Below, piece by piece: positions 8,027 to 16,407 of a stretch of DNA of 45,448 nt. Both the position numbers and the translations under genes were made by a program. Numbering within the stretch: position 1 is the stretch's first letter; every line of letters starts with the position of its first letter. The notes under the pieces were generated by a model. The model did not search any database. It saw nothing but the letters and a program-made list of their open reading frames with translations, and was not told the DNA's origin. The DNA comes from Candidatus Izemoplasma sp. (GTDB lineage: Bacteria > Bacillota_I > Bacilli_A > Izemoplasmatales > Izemoplasmataceae), in assembly GCA_007123975.1 (NCBI GenBank), contig SLFZ01000041.1, positions 1-45,448 of the forward strand, given 5' to 3'.

Positions 8027-8055
8027 AATAAGCGCCTTGGCGCTTATTTTTTTTT
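8027..8055 (+). terminator. rpsO terminator
   Basis: Stem AATAAGCGCC / GGCGCTTATT around TT (probably a CTTG tetraloop), followed by a run of ten T. Confidence 0.9.
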
Positions 8056-8068
8056 CGCTTAAATGCCT

Positions 8069-8096
8069 TTTCAACGCTTCTCCGATGGCGTATAAT
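8069..8096 (+). promoter_or_regulatory. promoter of the AI-2E permease operon
   Basis: TATAAT at 8091-8096; TTTCAA at 8069-8074 is a weak -35 with spacer 16. An in-frame ATG at 8095 lies in the -10 box and so cannot be the start. Confidence 0.6.
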
Positions 8097-8118
8097 GAAA
8101 CAAGAAAGAGGTGGGCAT

Positions 8119-9246
8119 ATGAACGCGAATGAACGACGCATCAAAACCCTCGTGACGTTAGGGATCATTGCCGCAACGCTTTTGATTTTTATGCTTGTTC
8201 GAGAGTTGGCGGGAGGCCTTGTGGCGCAGTTTTGGACCGCTTTTTTGGCGATTTTATTGCCGTTTTCAATTGCCTTGTTTATCAGTTATTTAATTGCGCC
8301 GGTGTTTAAACTGCTTGAACGAAGGCTGCGTTTTCGCCACCGACTGATCAACACCATCATCGTGTTCTTCGGCGTCGGGTTTTTGTTGTTTTTGTTCGGG
8401 CGTTTTGCAGGAACGTTAATCTACACGCAAGGTGTCGCGTTCATCGAGAACGACTGGCCCCGTGTCGTCAGCTATTTCGATGAGGTGTTTTCTGAGGATT
8501 CCTCGCTGCGAGCGATTTATGCCTGGTTGACCGAGTACGTGCAAATTGGCGAGGGTGAGAAAATCACCATTGATCTCATCTCTATTTTTCAGAGTTTAAC
8601 CACGATTGTGATCACCATCGTGCTGGTTCCGGTGTTTTTGTTTTTTATCCTGAACGACAAAGACCGAATCTACGAAAGCCTGATTTCACTCGTTCCTAAA
8701 CGCTACCGTGATGATGCCATTGAACTGACGACCCGTGCCAATAAAGTCGTCACCGAGTACTTCAACGGCCGCTTTATCACAATGTTCGTGATGGCGATTT
8801 TCTTTACGTTGTTGTTGCTTGTGCTGGGCTTCCGTGAACGTGCGATTCTCTTCGGCTTCATGCTCGGATTCTTTGACATTGTGCCTTATGTCGGGCCCTT
8901 TATCGCGATTATTTTGCCGGTGCTATGGAGCCTGACCGAGACCGCGCAGCTGCCGTTTGGTGAACTCTCACCTTACATTATCTTGATTGCTGTGGTCATC
9001 GGTCAAATGATTCAAAACAACGTCGCACAACCCCTCATCATGGGTAAGGAAACCAAAATACATCCGCTGTTGGTGTTGAGCGCGTTCATCTTTTTCGCCT
9101 ATTTGTTTGGTGTTGTTGGGTTGATCCTTGCCATTCCAATCACAGGGACGATTAAATCAACCATTCAGTATTATAAAGAAAAACACGCGCATCGATTAGA
9201 ACTAAATGAAGAGCAGCGCAAAAAAATACGGGAGGACACCACATGA
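8119..9246 (+). CDS. AI-2E family transporter (permease)
   Basis: 375 aa, about eight membrane segments, PF01594 family (YdiK/YtvI/PerM/TqsA-like). Typical features are paired N-terminal helices, the soluble middle part (about 90-150), and the C-terminal 'GFMLGFFDIVPYVGPFIA' and 'QPLIMGKETKIHPLLVLSAF' signatures. Members export small molecules or act as Na+/H+ antiporters; the substrate cannot be told here. AGAGGTG before ATG 8119 decides the start. The last codon overlaps the amidohydrolase start (ATGA), so the two are translated together. Confidence 0.9.
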   Translation: MNANERRIKTLVTLGIIAATLLIFMLVRELAGGLVAQFWTAFLAILLPFSIALFISYLIAPVFKLLERRLRFRHRLINTIIVFFGVGFLLFLFGRFAGTLIYTQGVAFIENDWPRVVSYFDEVFSEDSSLRAIYAWLTEYVQIGEGEKITIDLISIFQSLTTIVITIVLVPVFLFFILNDKDRIYESLISLVPKRYRDDAIELTTRANKVVTEYFNGRFITMFVMAIFFTLLLLVLGFRERAILFGFMLGFFDIVPYVGPFIAIILPVLWSLTETAQLPFGELSPYIILIAVVIGQMIQNNVAQPLIMGKETKIHPLLVLSAFIFFAYLFGVVGLILAIPITGTIKSTIQYYKEKHAHRLELNEEQRKKIREDTT

Positions 9247-10412
9247 TACTTATCAAAAATGCCACACTGCACACCATGGACACCATCAACGGCGAACGCG
9301 GATTCGTCGCCGTGAAAAACGGAAAAGTTGAGGCCGTCGGAAAAGGCGACCCCGCTGAGGCGTTTAAAGAATACCGCGTCATTGACGCCGATGGAAAGGT
9401 GGTCACCCCCGGGCTTGTCGATCCACACTGCCATATCGGCGTCATGGAAGAAGGCATTCAGTTTGAAGGCAACGACACCAACGAAATGACGCATCCAATT
9501 TATCCGGAACTGCGTGGCCTCGACAGCGTCTACCCGCACGATCGCGCCTTTGCCTATGCCGCAAAAAGCGGTGTGACCACGGTCGTGACAGGCCCCGGCA
9601 GTGCCAACGTCATCGGTGGGACGTTCACCGCGATTAAAACGATTGGAAACACCGTCGATGAGATGATGTTGAAAGAAGAAGTCTGCATGAAGATGGCCCT
9701 TGGCGAAAACCCCAAGCGGGTTTACTCGCAACAGAAAAAAGCACCCTCAACCCGCATGGCAAGCGCCGCACTCATGCGCGAGTGGCTTCAAAAAGCGCAA
9801 GAGTACCGCAGCCAACTCAAAGCCTTTGAAAACGGCGAAGAGGGCGCGAACAAACCGGCCTTCGACATGAAACTCCATAGCTTGATGCGTGTCTTTGATG
9901 GCATGCTTGTCAAGATACACGCGCATCGCAGCGACGACATCATGACGGCGATTCGCATCGCCAAAGAATTCAACCTCAACGCCACCATTGACCACGCCAC
10001 TGAAGCGTATTTAATCCCTGAAGCCGTGAAGGCAAGTGGTGTTCCCATCATTATCGGTCCGACCCTTGGCTACTCGTCAAAGTACGAGTTGATTCACCGC
10101 TCTTTCACCGCCGGCCGTGTGCTTGAAGAACACGACATTCCCTTCGCCCTAATGACCGACCACCCGGTGGTGACCGTCGATGTGACGATGGTGCATGCCG
10201 GTCTTTATGTCAAAGAAGGACTCAGCCGTCAAAGAGCGCTTGAGTCCGTCACCATCGACGCCGCCAAACTCAACGGCATCGATGACCGTGTGGGCTCGCT
10301 TAAAATAGGCAAAGACGCCGACATCGTCATCTGGGATGGCGATCCCTTTAGCTTGATGACACGGCCAGCCTTGGTTGTACTCGATGGCAACGTTGTCCAC
10401 GAAGCGAGTTAG
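9243..10412 (+). CDS. metal-dependent amidohydrolase (imidazolonepropionase-related)
   Basis: 389 aa cytoplasmic TIM-barrel hydrolase of the amidohydrolase superfamily. Metal ligands are seen in 'VDPHCHIG' (His62, His64), in 'KIHAHRSDD', 'IDHATEAYLI' and 'MTDHPV' (the Asp). The N-terminal beta domain and the C-terminal 'GSLKIGKDADIVIWDGDPF' complete the fold. It resembles the HutI-related amidohydrolases (COG1228), but no hut genes lie nearby, so the substrate is unknown. The position within an operon with a permease suggests a small nitrogen compound; that is inference. Confidence 0.85.
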   Translation: MILIKNATLHTMDTINGERGFVAVKNGKVEAVGKGDPAEAFKEYRVIDADGKVVTPGLVDPHCHIGVMEEGIQFEGNDTNEMTHPIYPELRGLDSVYPHDRAFAYAAKSGVTTVVTGPGSANVIGGTFTAIKTIGNTVDEMMLKEEVCMKMALGENPKRVYSQQKKAPSTRMASAALMREWLQKAQEYRSQLKAFENGEEGANKPAFDMKLHSLMRVFDGMLVKIHAHRSDDIMTAIRIAKEFNLNATIDHATEAYLIPEAVKASGVPIIIGPTLGYSSKYELIHRSFTAGRVLEEHDIPFALMTDHPVVTVDVTMVHAGLYVKEGLSRQRALESVTIDAAKLNGIDDRVGSLKIGKDADIVIWDGDPFSLMTRPALVVLDGNVVHEAS

Positions 10413-10418
10413 ATAGCT

Positions 10419-10985
10419 ATGCTGGAACCTGTCTATGTGCTTCTGAATTCATTTTGGATTCCTTCATCGCCGTTTTGGGTATACCTGCTCATCTTCGTCG
10501 TCAAAATCATCGAAGTGGCGATGGCCATCGTGCGGATTGTGCTAATTACCAAAGGGGAGAAGATGCTCGGTTCAATCATCGGTTTCTTCGAGGTCGTGAT
10601 TTGGGTGATCATTGTCGCCAGCGTCTTAAGCAACATCACCGAAGACCCCTATCAGGTGATCGTATACGCCGCGGCGTTCGCCATCGGAAACTACCTTGGC
10701 AGCATCGTTGAGAGCAAGATTGCCCTTGGCAGCGTCAACATCCAAGCCATTGTCAAAAAAATCCACGGCAAGAAACTGTCCAGTGAGTTGCGTCAAATCG
10801 GTCTTGCTGTTACGGCAGTCGATGCCTACGGTCGCGACGACCGCAAAGAAATCCTTTACATGCATGTGCCACGCCGCAACATCGAAAAAACCATCAACCT
10901 CATCAAGTCCTTTCAAAAAGATGTGGTCATCAGCGTCAACGACATCCGTCCGATGTATGGTGGTCATGGTATATTGCGTAAATAA
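10419..10985 (+). CDS. UPF0316/DUF2179 membrane protein (YebE-like)
   Basis: 188 aa. Three membrane helices (about 15-110; DUF5698-type) are followed by a soluble DUF2179 domain (about 110-185, 'GLAVTAVDAYGRDDRKEILYMHVPRR'). I recognise it as the UPF0316/YebE family, function unknown; DUF2179 domains are thought to bind small ligands. No clear ribosome site precedes ATG 10419, six bases after the amidohydrolase, so it may rely on coupled translation. Last gene of the operon, followed by a strong terminator. Confidence 0.85.
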   Translation: MLEPVYVLLNSFWIPSSPFWVYLLIFVVKIIEVAMAIVRIVLITKGEKMLGSIIGFFEVVIWVIIVASVLSNITEDPYQVIVYAAAFAIGNYLGSIVESKIALGSVNIQAIVKKIHGKKLSSELRQIGLAVTAVDAYGRDDRKEILYMHVPRRNIEKTINLIKSFQKDVVISVNDIRPMYGGHGILRK

Positions 10986-10989
10986 GACC

Positions 10990-11018
10990 AACCGCCCCCA
11001 CGTGAGGGCGGTTTTTTC
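10990..11018 (+). terminator. terminator of the AI-2E/amidohydrolase operon
   Basis: 8-bp stem AACCGCCC / GGGCGGTT with loop CCACGTGA, then TTTT. Confidence 0.9.
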
Positions 11019-11060
11019 TTGCATGCGAATGGTTGCGCTTAATGAATGAAGCGATTTGTG

Positions 11061-11090
11061 TTGTGTAATCGCTTACTTCTAACCTACAAT
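11061..11090 (+). promoter_or_regulatory. promoter of unknown gene at 11124
   Basis: TTGTGT (11061-11066), spacer 18, TACAAT (11085-11090). It excludes the in-frame ATG at 11046 as the start. Confidence 0.6.
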
Positions 11091-11123
11091 AGAAGTATAG
11101 GCTCGACGAAAGGTGCGATCTTG

Positions 11124-11708
11124 ATGTTGCTTGGATTGTTTTCTGTGTTCACAGGCACAGCGCTTCTTTACTTAGCATACAATCTCGCTGAAGATGGTGG
11201 GTTGAACGCCAGCCTGACGATTATCGGCCCGGTTGTGCTTTTGTTTGGTGCCCGCATCACCTATGTTGATGCGAAAGCTTACATGGCATACCGACGTGCT
11301 GTGCGAACGTACTTAAACGGACCAGACGCTGGCCATGTCTATCCGCCGGATGATATCGTTCACCATCGCCGTGTACGCCAGGTGATGCTCGAAGGCATTC
11401 ACAACGGCACGATTCGCCAAAGCAACAAGGGTCTTAACCCAACCATTGCCTTCGACCGGAGACGGCATAAACTCATTCTCTTTCATATTTTGTTTTCGCC
11501 CGATAACGACTACAAGATGTACCGTCGCTGGCGACGTACCTATCAGACCATTGATCAAGCGACCCGCGCCGCCATCGAAACAGAAGCTAAGGTTTTTCAC
11601 ACGGTTGACCACCAGCCCAAATACGTGCATCGCACGAACGAAGCAATTCATACACACCAAAGAAACACACCATGGTGTCTGATTTGGTCAGGTTTGGGAG
11701 CTCCTTAG
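11124..11708 (+). CDS. unknown protein with two N-terminal membrane helices
   Basis: 194 aa from ATG 11124 (TTG 11121 is equally placed after GAAAGGTG). Two hydrophobic segments (about 1-20 and 28-48) are followed by a basic, aromatic- and His-rich soluble part with many Arg (for example 'YKMYRRWRRTYQ'). The family is not recognised. The C-terminal 'NTPWCLIWSGLGAP' is unlike the rest in composition. It is single, with its own promoter, between the DUF2179 operon and pnp, interrupting the usual rpsO-pnp order. Confidence 0.6.
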   Translation: MLLGLFSVFTGTALLYLAYNLAEDGGLNASLTIIGPVVLLFGARITYVDAKAYMAYRRAVRTYLNGPDAGHVYPPDDIVHHRRVRQVMLEGIHNGTIRQSNKGLNPTIAFDRRRHKLILFHILFSPDNDYKMYRRWRRTYQTIDQATRAAIETEAKVFHTVDHQPKYVHRTNEAIHTHQRNTPWCLIWSGLGAP

Positions 11709-11842
11709 GCAGACCAACGCAAAGCAAAAACCCTAGTAATCGCCCTCAACATCTTAAGGACTGGGCGACAACACTATACATACACACGCAAATGTGTTAT
11801 TATAATTAATTGTAGAAAAGATAAGAGAAGAGAGGAAAAGAA
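11709..11842 (+). promoter_or_regulatory. pnp upstream region and promoter
   Basis: TATAAT at 11801-11806 preceded by TTAT; no good -35. ACACAC-GCAA-ATGTGT (11783-11798) is a weak dyad just upstream. CGCCC...GGGCG (about 11741-11767) could be a feeble terminator for the preceding gene, with no T-run. GAGAGG precedes the pnp ATG. Confidence 0.5.
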
Positions 11843-14032
11843 ATGTCAGAAGCCAAAATTTACACGATGGACTTCAACGGCCGGAAGCTCAGCGTTGAAA
11901 TCGGTGGCGTCGCCAAACAAGCGACGGCAGCCGCAATCATCCGTTACGATGACACTGCGGTTCTCAGCGTCACACAGGCATCAAAAAAGCCTGCGGACCT
12001 CGATTTCTTCCCGCTTCACGTGATGTACACCGAGAAGCTGTATGCGGCCGGAAAAATCCCGGGGGGATTTTTCAAGCGTGAGGGAAGGCCTTCGGAACAG
12101 GAGACGCTCACCGCACGGTTAATCGACCGTCCGCTGCGCCCGTTGTTTCCGGATGGATTCCGTAACGATGTTCAAATCATCAACACCGTATTATCGGGGA
12201 ACTACGACCGCACACCGCCACTAACGGCGATGTTTGGAAGCAGCTTGACGCTTGCGTTAAGCCCGATGCCGTTCGGCGGACCAATCGCCGGCGTACACGT
12301 CGGACGCGTCGATGGAGAACTCATCCTTAACCCGACCGAGGAAGAACTGGAAAACTCAGACATCGACCTCATTGTGGCAGGAACCAAACACGCCATCAAC
12401 ATGGTCGAAGCCGGCGCCAAGCAAGTCTCGGAAGCCGACATGCTTGATGCGATGCTCTTCGGACACGACTGGATTAAGAAACTGGTCGCGTTTCAAGAAG
12501 AAATCATCGCCGAACTCGGTCAAGACAAAATCACCTACGAACCACCGATGCTCGATGAAGAAATTAAACAGTACATCGACGAAGAAGCTCGTGAGAACCT
12601 CATTCAAGCCGCCCGCATCGCCAATCGCGATGAACGGTCTGTCGCCTTTGACGCGATTCACACCGTCATTGATGAAGGCCTTGAAAACAAGTATGCAGAC
12701 CTCGACAAAGAGGACTTTGCGAAAAAACGCAAAGAAACCAAGAAGTACATGGACGACATCGTCAAAGAAGAGGTACGTCGTCGCATCGTCGAAGAGAAAG
12801 TTCGTCCCGATGGACGCCCGCTCAACGAAGTGCGCACATTAACCTCCGAAGTCGATCTGTTTGAACTCACCCACGGCAGTGCCATGTTTACCCGCGGTCA
12901 AACGCAAGCGCTCTCGATTACCACACTCGGCGCTCGCGGTGAGTACCAAATCATCGATGGCCTCACCGATGTCGAAAACAAACGCTTTATGTTGCACTAT
13001 AACTTCCCGCCCTACAGCGTCGGGGAAAATGGTCGCTACGGACCACCGGGACGACGCGAAATCGGTCATGGTGCGCTCGGCGAACGCGCGCTTGCGCAAG
13101 TCATGCCGAACGAAGAAGACTTCCCTTACACCGTTCGGGTCGTATCGGAAATCCTCGAAAGCAACGGCTCAACCTCACAAGCTTCCATCTGTGCAGGCTG
13201 CATGAGTTTGATGGCCGCTGGTGTGCCACTTCAGGCGCCGGTTGCGGGCATCGCGATGGGCTTAATTAAAGAAGGCGACATCAACCGCGTGCTGACCGAC
13301 ATCCAAGGACTCGAAGATCACCTCGGTGACATGGACTTCAAAGTCGCCGGATCCAAAGATGGCATCACAGCCCTTCAAATGGACATCAAGATTGACGGCT
13401 TAAGCCGTGAAATTCTTGAAGAAGCCCTCGAAGAAGCTCGTCTTGCACGTCTCAAAGTGCTTGAGAACATGCTTGCAACAATCCCTGAACCGCGTCCGGA
13501 AGTGTCCAAACATGCACCGAAGGTCAAAGTCATGGTCATCGATCCAGAAAAAATCCGTGACGTCATCGGTCCAGGTGGAAAAATCATCTCGAAAATCATC
13601 GACGACTGCGACAACGTCAGCATCGACATTGAACAAGATGGTCAAGTCACCATCATGCACACCGAAATGGACCCAATCTATTGCGCGATGAAGCGCATCG
13701 AAGAGCTGGTTCGTGTCGCTGAAATCGGAGAAGTTTACGACGGAAAAGTCGTTCGCATCGAGAAGTTCGGCTGCTTTATCGAACTGTGGAAAGGCACCGA
13801 TGGGCTCTGCCATATCTCCAAACTCGCCCACGAGCGCGTCAACCGCGTCGAAGACGTGGTCAAGCTCGGCGATAAAGTTAAAGTCAAGGTCATCGGCATC
13901 GACGACCGTGGACGCATCGACTTGTCACGCAAAGCCGTGATTCCGCGTCCCGAAGGCATGCCTGAACGCGATGACAAACCCAAAGGCAACCCGCGTCCGC
14001 GACGTCCTCGTCGCGAACAAGACAAAAAATAG
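11843..14032 (+). CDS. pnp: polyribonucleotide nucleotidyltransferase (PNPase)
   Basis: 3'-5' phosphorolytic exoribonuclease of the degradosome. 729 aa, full length: two RNase PH domains (about 1-230 and 310-545) separated by an all-helical part, a KH domain with 'IRDVIGPGGKIISKII' (about 570-585), and an S1 domain (about 625-695, 'GEVYDGKVVRIEKFGCFIEL'). The tail is basic and Pro/Arg-rich ('GNPRPRRPRREQDKK'). The RNase P RNA begins about five bases after the stop with no terminator between, so the two may share a transcript. Confidence 0.97.
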   Translation: MSEAKIYTMDFNGRKLSVEIGGVAKQATAAAIIRYDDTAVLSVTQASKKPADLDFFPLHVMYTEKLYAAGKIPGGFFKREGRPSEQETLTARLIDRPLRPLFPDGFRNDVQIINTVLSGNYDRTPPLTAMFGSSLTLALSPMPFGGPIAGVHVGRVDGELILNPTEEELENSDIDLIVAGTKHAINMVEAGAKQVSEADMLDAMLFGHDWIKKLVAFQEEIIAELGQDKITYEPPMLDEEIKQYIDEEARENLIQAARIANRDERSVAFDAIHTVIDEGLENKYADLDKEDFAKKRKETKKYMDDIVKEEVRRRIVEEKVRPDGRPLNEVRTLTSEVDLFELTHGSAMFTRGQTQALSITTLGARGEYQIIDGLTDVENKRFMLHYNFPPYSVGENGRYGPPGRREIGHGALGERALAQVMPNEEDFPYTVRVVSEILESNGSTSQASICAGCMSLMAAGVPLQAPVAGIAMGLIKEGDINRVLTDIQGLEDHLGDMDFKVAGSKDGITALQMDIKIDGLSREILEEALEEARLARLKVLENMLATIPEPRPEVSKHAPKVKVMVIDPEKIRDVIGPGGKIISKIIDDCDNVSIDIEQDGQVTIMHTEMDPIYCAMKRIEELVRVAEIGEVYDGKVVRIEKFGCFIELWKGTDGLCHISKLAHERVNRVEDVVKLGDKVKVKVIGIDDRGRIDLSRKAVIPRPEGMPERDDKPKGNPRPRRPRREQDKK

Positions 14033-14037
14033 TTTTT

Positions 14038-14391
14038 AAACTGCGTTTTTGACAATCGAGCTCGTCTTCGGACGGGTTAGGAAAGTCCATGCTAGCACGG
14101 GCTGTGATGCCCGTAGTGATTGCGCTGGCGGAAACCATAACGCCAGGCACCCGGAAGGGTGACGGCTGGGATGGCACCCCTTTGGGGTGTCGGACCCTTT
14201 AAAAGTGCCACAGTGACGATGCCAGGGAGCAATCCCCGGAGTGGAACGGGTAAACCCCGCAAGCTAGAAACCCAAAATATGGTAGGGGCGCCCTTCAACG
14301 GGAAACGAACCGACGAAGGGGCGGTCTATGACCGCAGATAAATGATTGTCGCCTGAAAAGGCACAGAACATGGCTTATGAAAACGTGGTTT
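14038..14391 (+). ncRNA. rnpB: RNase P RNA, bacterial B type
   Basis: Catalytic RNA that matures tRNA 5' ends. Helix P1 pairs AAACTGCGTTTT (14038-14049) with AAAACGTGGTTT (14380-14391); P2 pairs GACAATC (14051-14057) with GATTGTC (14344-14350). The conserved AGGAAAGTCCATGC (from 14079), AGTGCCACAGTGACG, AAACCC..GGTAGGGG and the 3' ACAGAACATGGCTTA are all present. The AGTGCCACAGTGACG block is typical of the Bacillus (B) type. About 354 nt, somewhat shorter than in Bacillus. No separate promoter is evident in the end of pnp. Confidence 0.95.
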
Positions 14392-14392
14392 C

Positions 14393-14418
14393 AAAAGGCG
14401 CCTTTAGGCGCCTTTTTC
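14393..14418 (+). terminator. rnpB terminator
   Basis: Perfect 10-bp stem AAAAGGCGCC / GGCGCCTTTT with TTTA loop, ending in T-run, directly after helix P1. Confidence 0.92.
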
Positions 14419-14440
14419 ATCGAGTTTTCACCAGTCATAA

Positions 14441-14469
14441 TTGCATTAAAGGCTGCGATAGTGTACAAT
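14441..14469 (+). promoter_or_regulatory. lepA promoter
   Basis: TTGCAT (14441-14446), spacer 17, TACAAT (14464-14469). Confidence 0.8.
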
Positions 14470-14497
14470 TATTTAAGGCGTTGAAAGGAAGATACAG

Positions 14498-16330
14498 ATG
14501 GCCGATAAAACACAGATATCAGCGCTGAAAGAACGACAAAAGCGCATTCGAAATTTTTCCATCATCGCGCACATCGACCACGGGAAAAGCACCCTTGCCG
14601 ATCGCATATTGGAACACACCAAATCGATTACCGCACGGGAGATGCGCGAACAGCTGCTTGACTCGATGGACCTCGAACGTGAGCGCGGCATCACCATCAA
14701 GCTGAACGCGGTGGAAATCAACCACGTTCATCACGATGGAAACACCTACGTGTTTCACTTGATTGACACGCCGGGTCACGTCGACTTTACCTACGAAGTC
14801 TCGCGCAGCCTCGCCGCCTGTGAAGGCGCGCTTTTGGTCGTTGACGCCGCCCAAGGCATCGAAGCACAAACCCTCGCCAACGTCTATCTCGCCATCGACA
14901 ACGACCTAGAGATTATTCCTGTCATCAACAAAATCGACCTTCCCGCCGCCGATGTTGAAAAAGTTCGTAAAGACATCGAAGATGTGATTGGCCTCGACGC
15001 ATCAAACGCGGTGCTGACGAGCGCGAAGGAAGGCATTGGCATCGAAGCCATCATCGATCGCCTCGTCACCGATATTCCATCACCGCAAGGTGACCCCGAA
15101 AAACCGCTAAAAGCCCTTATCTTTGACTCGTTTTACGACCCGTATCGCGGCATTGTGCCATCCATCCGAATCATCGATGGCACCGTCAGCAAAGGCGACA
15201 TTATTAAAATCATGTCCACCGGAAAAACGTTCGAAGTGTCTGAAGTTGGTGTCACCACACCCAAGCAGAGTCCACGCGACGTTCTCGGACCGGGTGATGT
15301 CGGTTACCTGACTGCCTCCATCAAGAACGCCTCCGACGTACGCGTCGGCGACACCATCACCTTGAAAAAACCAGCGGCCGACAAGCCGCTTCCCGGCTAT
15401 CGTTCGCTCAACCCAATGGTGTATTGCGGACTGTTTCCGATAGACTCAAATGACTATAACGATCTTCGTGAAGCGCTGGATCGCTTGAAACTTAACGACG
15501 CCAGCCTCATCTACGAACCTGAAAATTCACAAGCCTTGGGTTTTGGTTTTCGCTCAGGCTTCCTAGGCATGTTGCACATGGAAATTATCCAAGAGCGCAT
15601 TGAGCGTGAGTTCAAGATTGACCTGATTGCCACCGCGCCGAGCGTGGTCTATAACGTCCACCTCACCGACGGCACGATGCAGCGCATAGACAACCCTTCC
15701 TTGATGCCTGAAACACAGCACATCGACCGGATTGAAGAACCTTTTGTCGAGGCAACGCTCCTAACACCCAAAGAATACGTCGGAAACATCATGGAACTTT
15801 GCCAAAGCAAGCGCGGACGATTTCAAACGATGAAATACTTAGGAGATGCTCGGGTTCAACTCATCTACCACATGCCTTTGCTTGAGATTGTGTATGATTT
15901 CTTTGACAAACTCAAATCCCAAAGCAAAGGGTACGCATCACTCGACTATGAGTTTCATAGCTACCAACCCAGCAAACTCGTCAAGATGGACATCTTAATC
16001 AACGGCCAACCCGTCGACGCGTTGTCGATGATTGTGCACCGTGATTTCGCCTATCGTCGCGGGAAAGCAATCACCGAAAAACTTAAAGACTTGATTCCGA
16101 GGCACATGTTTGAAGTGCCCGTACAGGCTGCCATTCAGAATAAAATCATCGCCCGAAGCACCATCCGCGCGATGCGCAAAAACGTCATCGCCAAGTGCTA
16201 TGGCGGCGACGTCAGCCGTAAGAAGAAGCTGCTTGAAAAGCAAAAAGAAGGTAAAAAACGCATGAAGAGCGTCGGCAACGTCGACGTGCCGCAAGAAGCG
16301 TTTTTGACCGTGCTTTCGCTTGACGACTGA
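14498..16330 (+). CDS. lepA: elongation factor 4 (back-translocase)
   Basis: Ribosome-associated GTPase. 610 aa. G motifs: 'AHIDHGKST', 'RERGITIK', 'DTPGHVDF', 'NKIDLP'. It then has the EF-Tu-like domain II, EF-G-like III and V domains ('GFLGMLHMEI' is the LepA/EF-G signature) and the LepA-specific C-terminal domain ('AMRKNVIAKCYGGDVSRKKKLLEKQK'). GAAAGGAAG precedes ATG 14498. It ends at its own terminator; hemW follows, as in Bacillus. Confidence 0.97.
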   Translation: MADKTQISALKERQKRIRNFSIIAHIDHGKSTLADRILEHTKSITAREMREQLLDSMDLERERGITIKLNAVEINHVHHDGNTYVFHLIDTPGHVDFTYEVSRSLAACEGALLVVDAAQGIEAQTLANVYLAIDNDLEIIPVINKIDLPAADVEKVRKDIEDVIGLDASNAVLTSAKEGIGIEAIIDRLVTDIPSPQGDPEKPLKALIFDSFYDPYRGIVPSIRIIDGTVSKGDIIKIMSTGKTFEVSEVGVTTPKQSPRDVLGPGDVGYLTASIKNASDVRVGDTITLKKPAADKPLPGYRSLNPMVYCGLFPIDSNDYNDLREALDRLKLNDASLIYEPENSQALGFGFRSGFLGMLHMEIIQERIEREFKIDLIATAPSVVYNVHLTDGTMQRIDNPSLMPETQHIDRIEEPFVEATLLTPKEYVGNIMELCQSKRGRFQTMKYLGDARVQLIYHMPLLEIVYDFFDKLKSQSKGYASLDYEFHSYQPSKLVKMDILINGQPVDALSMIVHRDFAYRRGKAITEKLKDLIPRHMFEVPVQAAIQNKIIARSTIRAMRKNVIAKCYGGDVSRKKKLLEKQKEGKKRMKSVGNVDVPQEAFLTVLSLDD

Positions 16331-16334
16331 TCAC

Positions 16335-16361
16335 GGCATCCCTGCTTGGGATGCCTTTTTT
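16335..16361 (+). terminator. lepA terminator
   Basis: 8-bp stem GGCATCCC / GGGATGCC, loop TGCTT, followed by TTTTTT. Confidence 0.9.
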
Positions 16362-16385
16362 CACCGTATTAAGCCGTTTGTATGA

Positions 16386-16407
16386 TACAATATAACCAGG
16401 TGATGGC
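16386..16407 (+). promoter_or_regulatory. hemW-xerD-deoB promoter -10 region
   Basis: TACAAT (16386-16391) overlapping TATAAC; no clear -35. CAGGTGA precedes the hemW ATG. Confidence 0.5.

Noticed and set aside
11741..11767. Terminator after the unknown gene at 11124
   Set aside because: Only a five-base stem with a long loop and no T-run.
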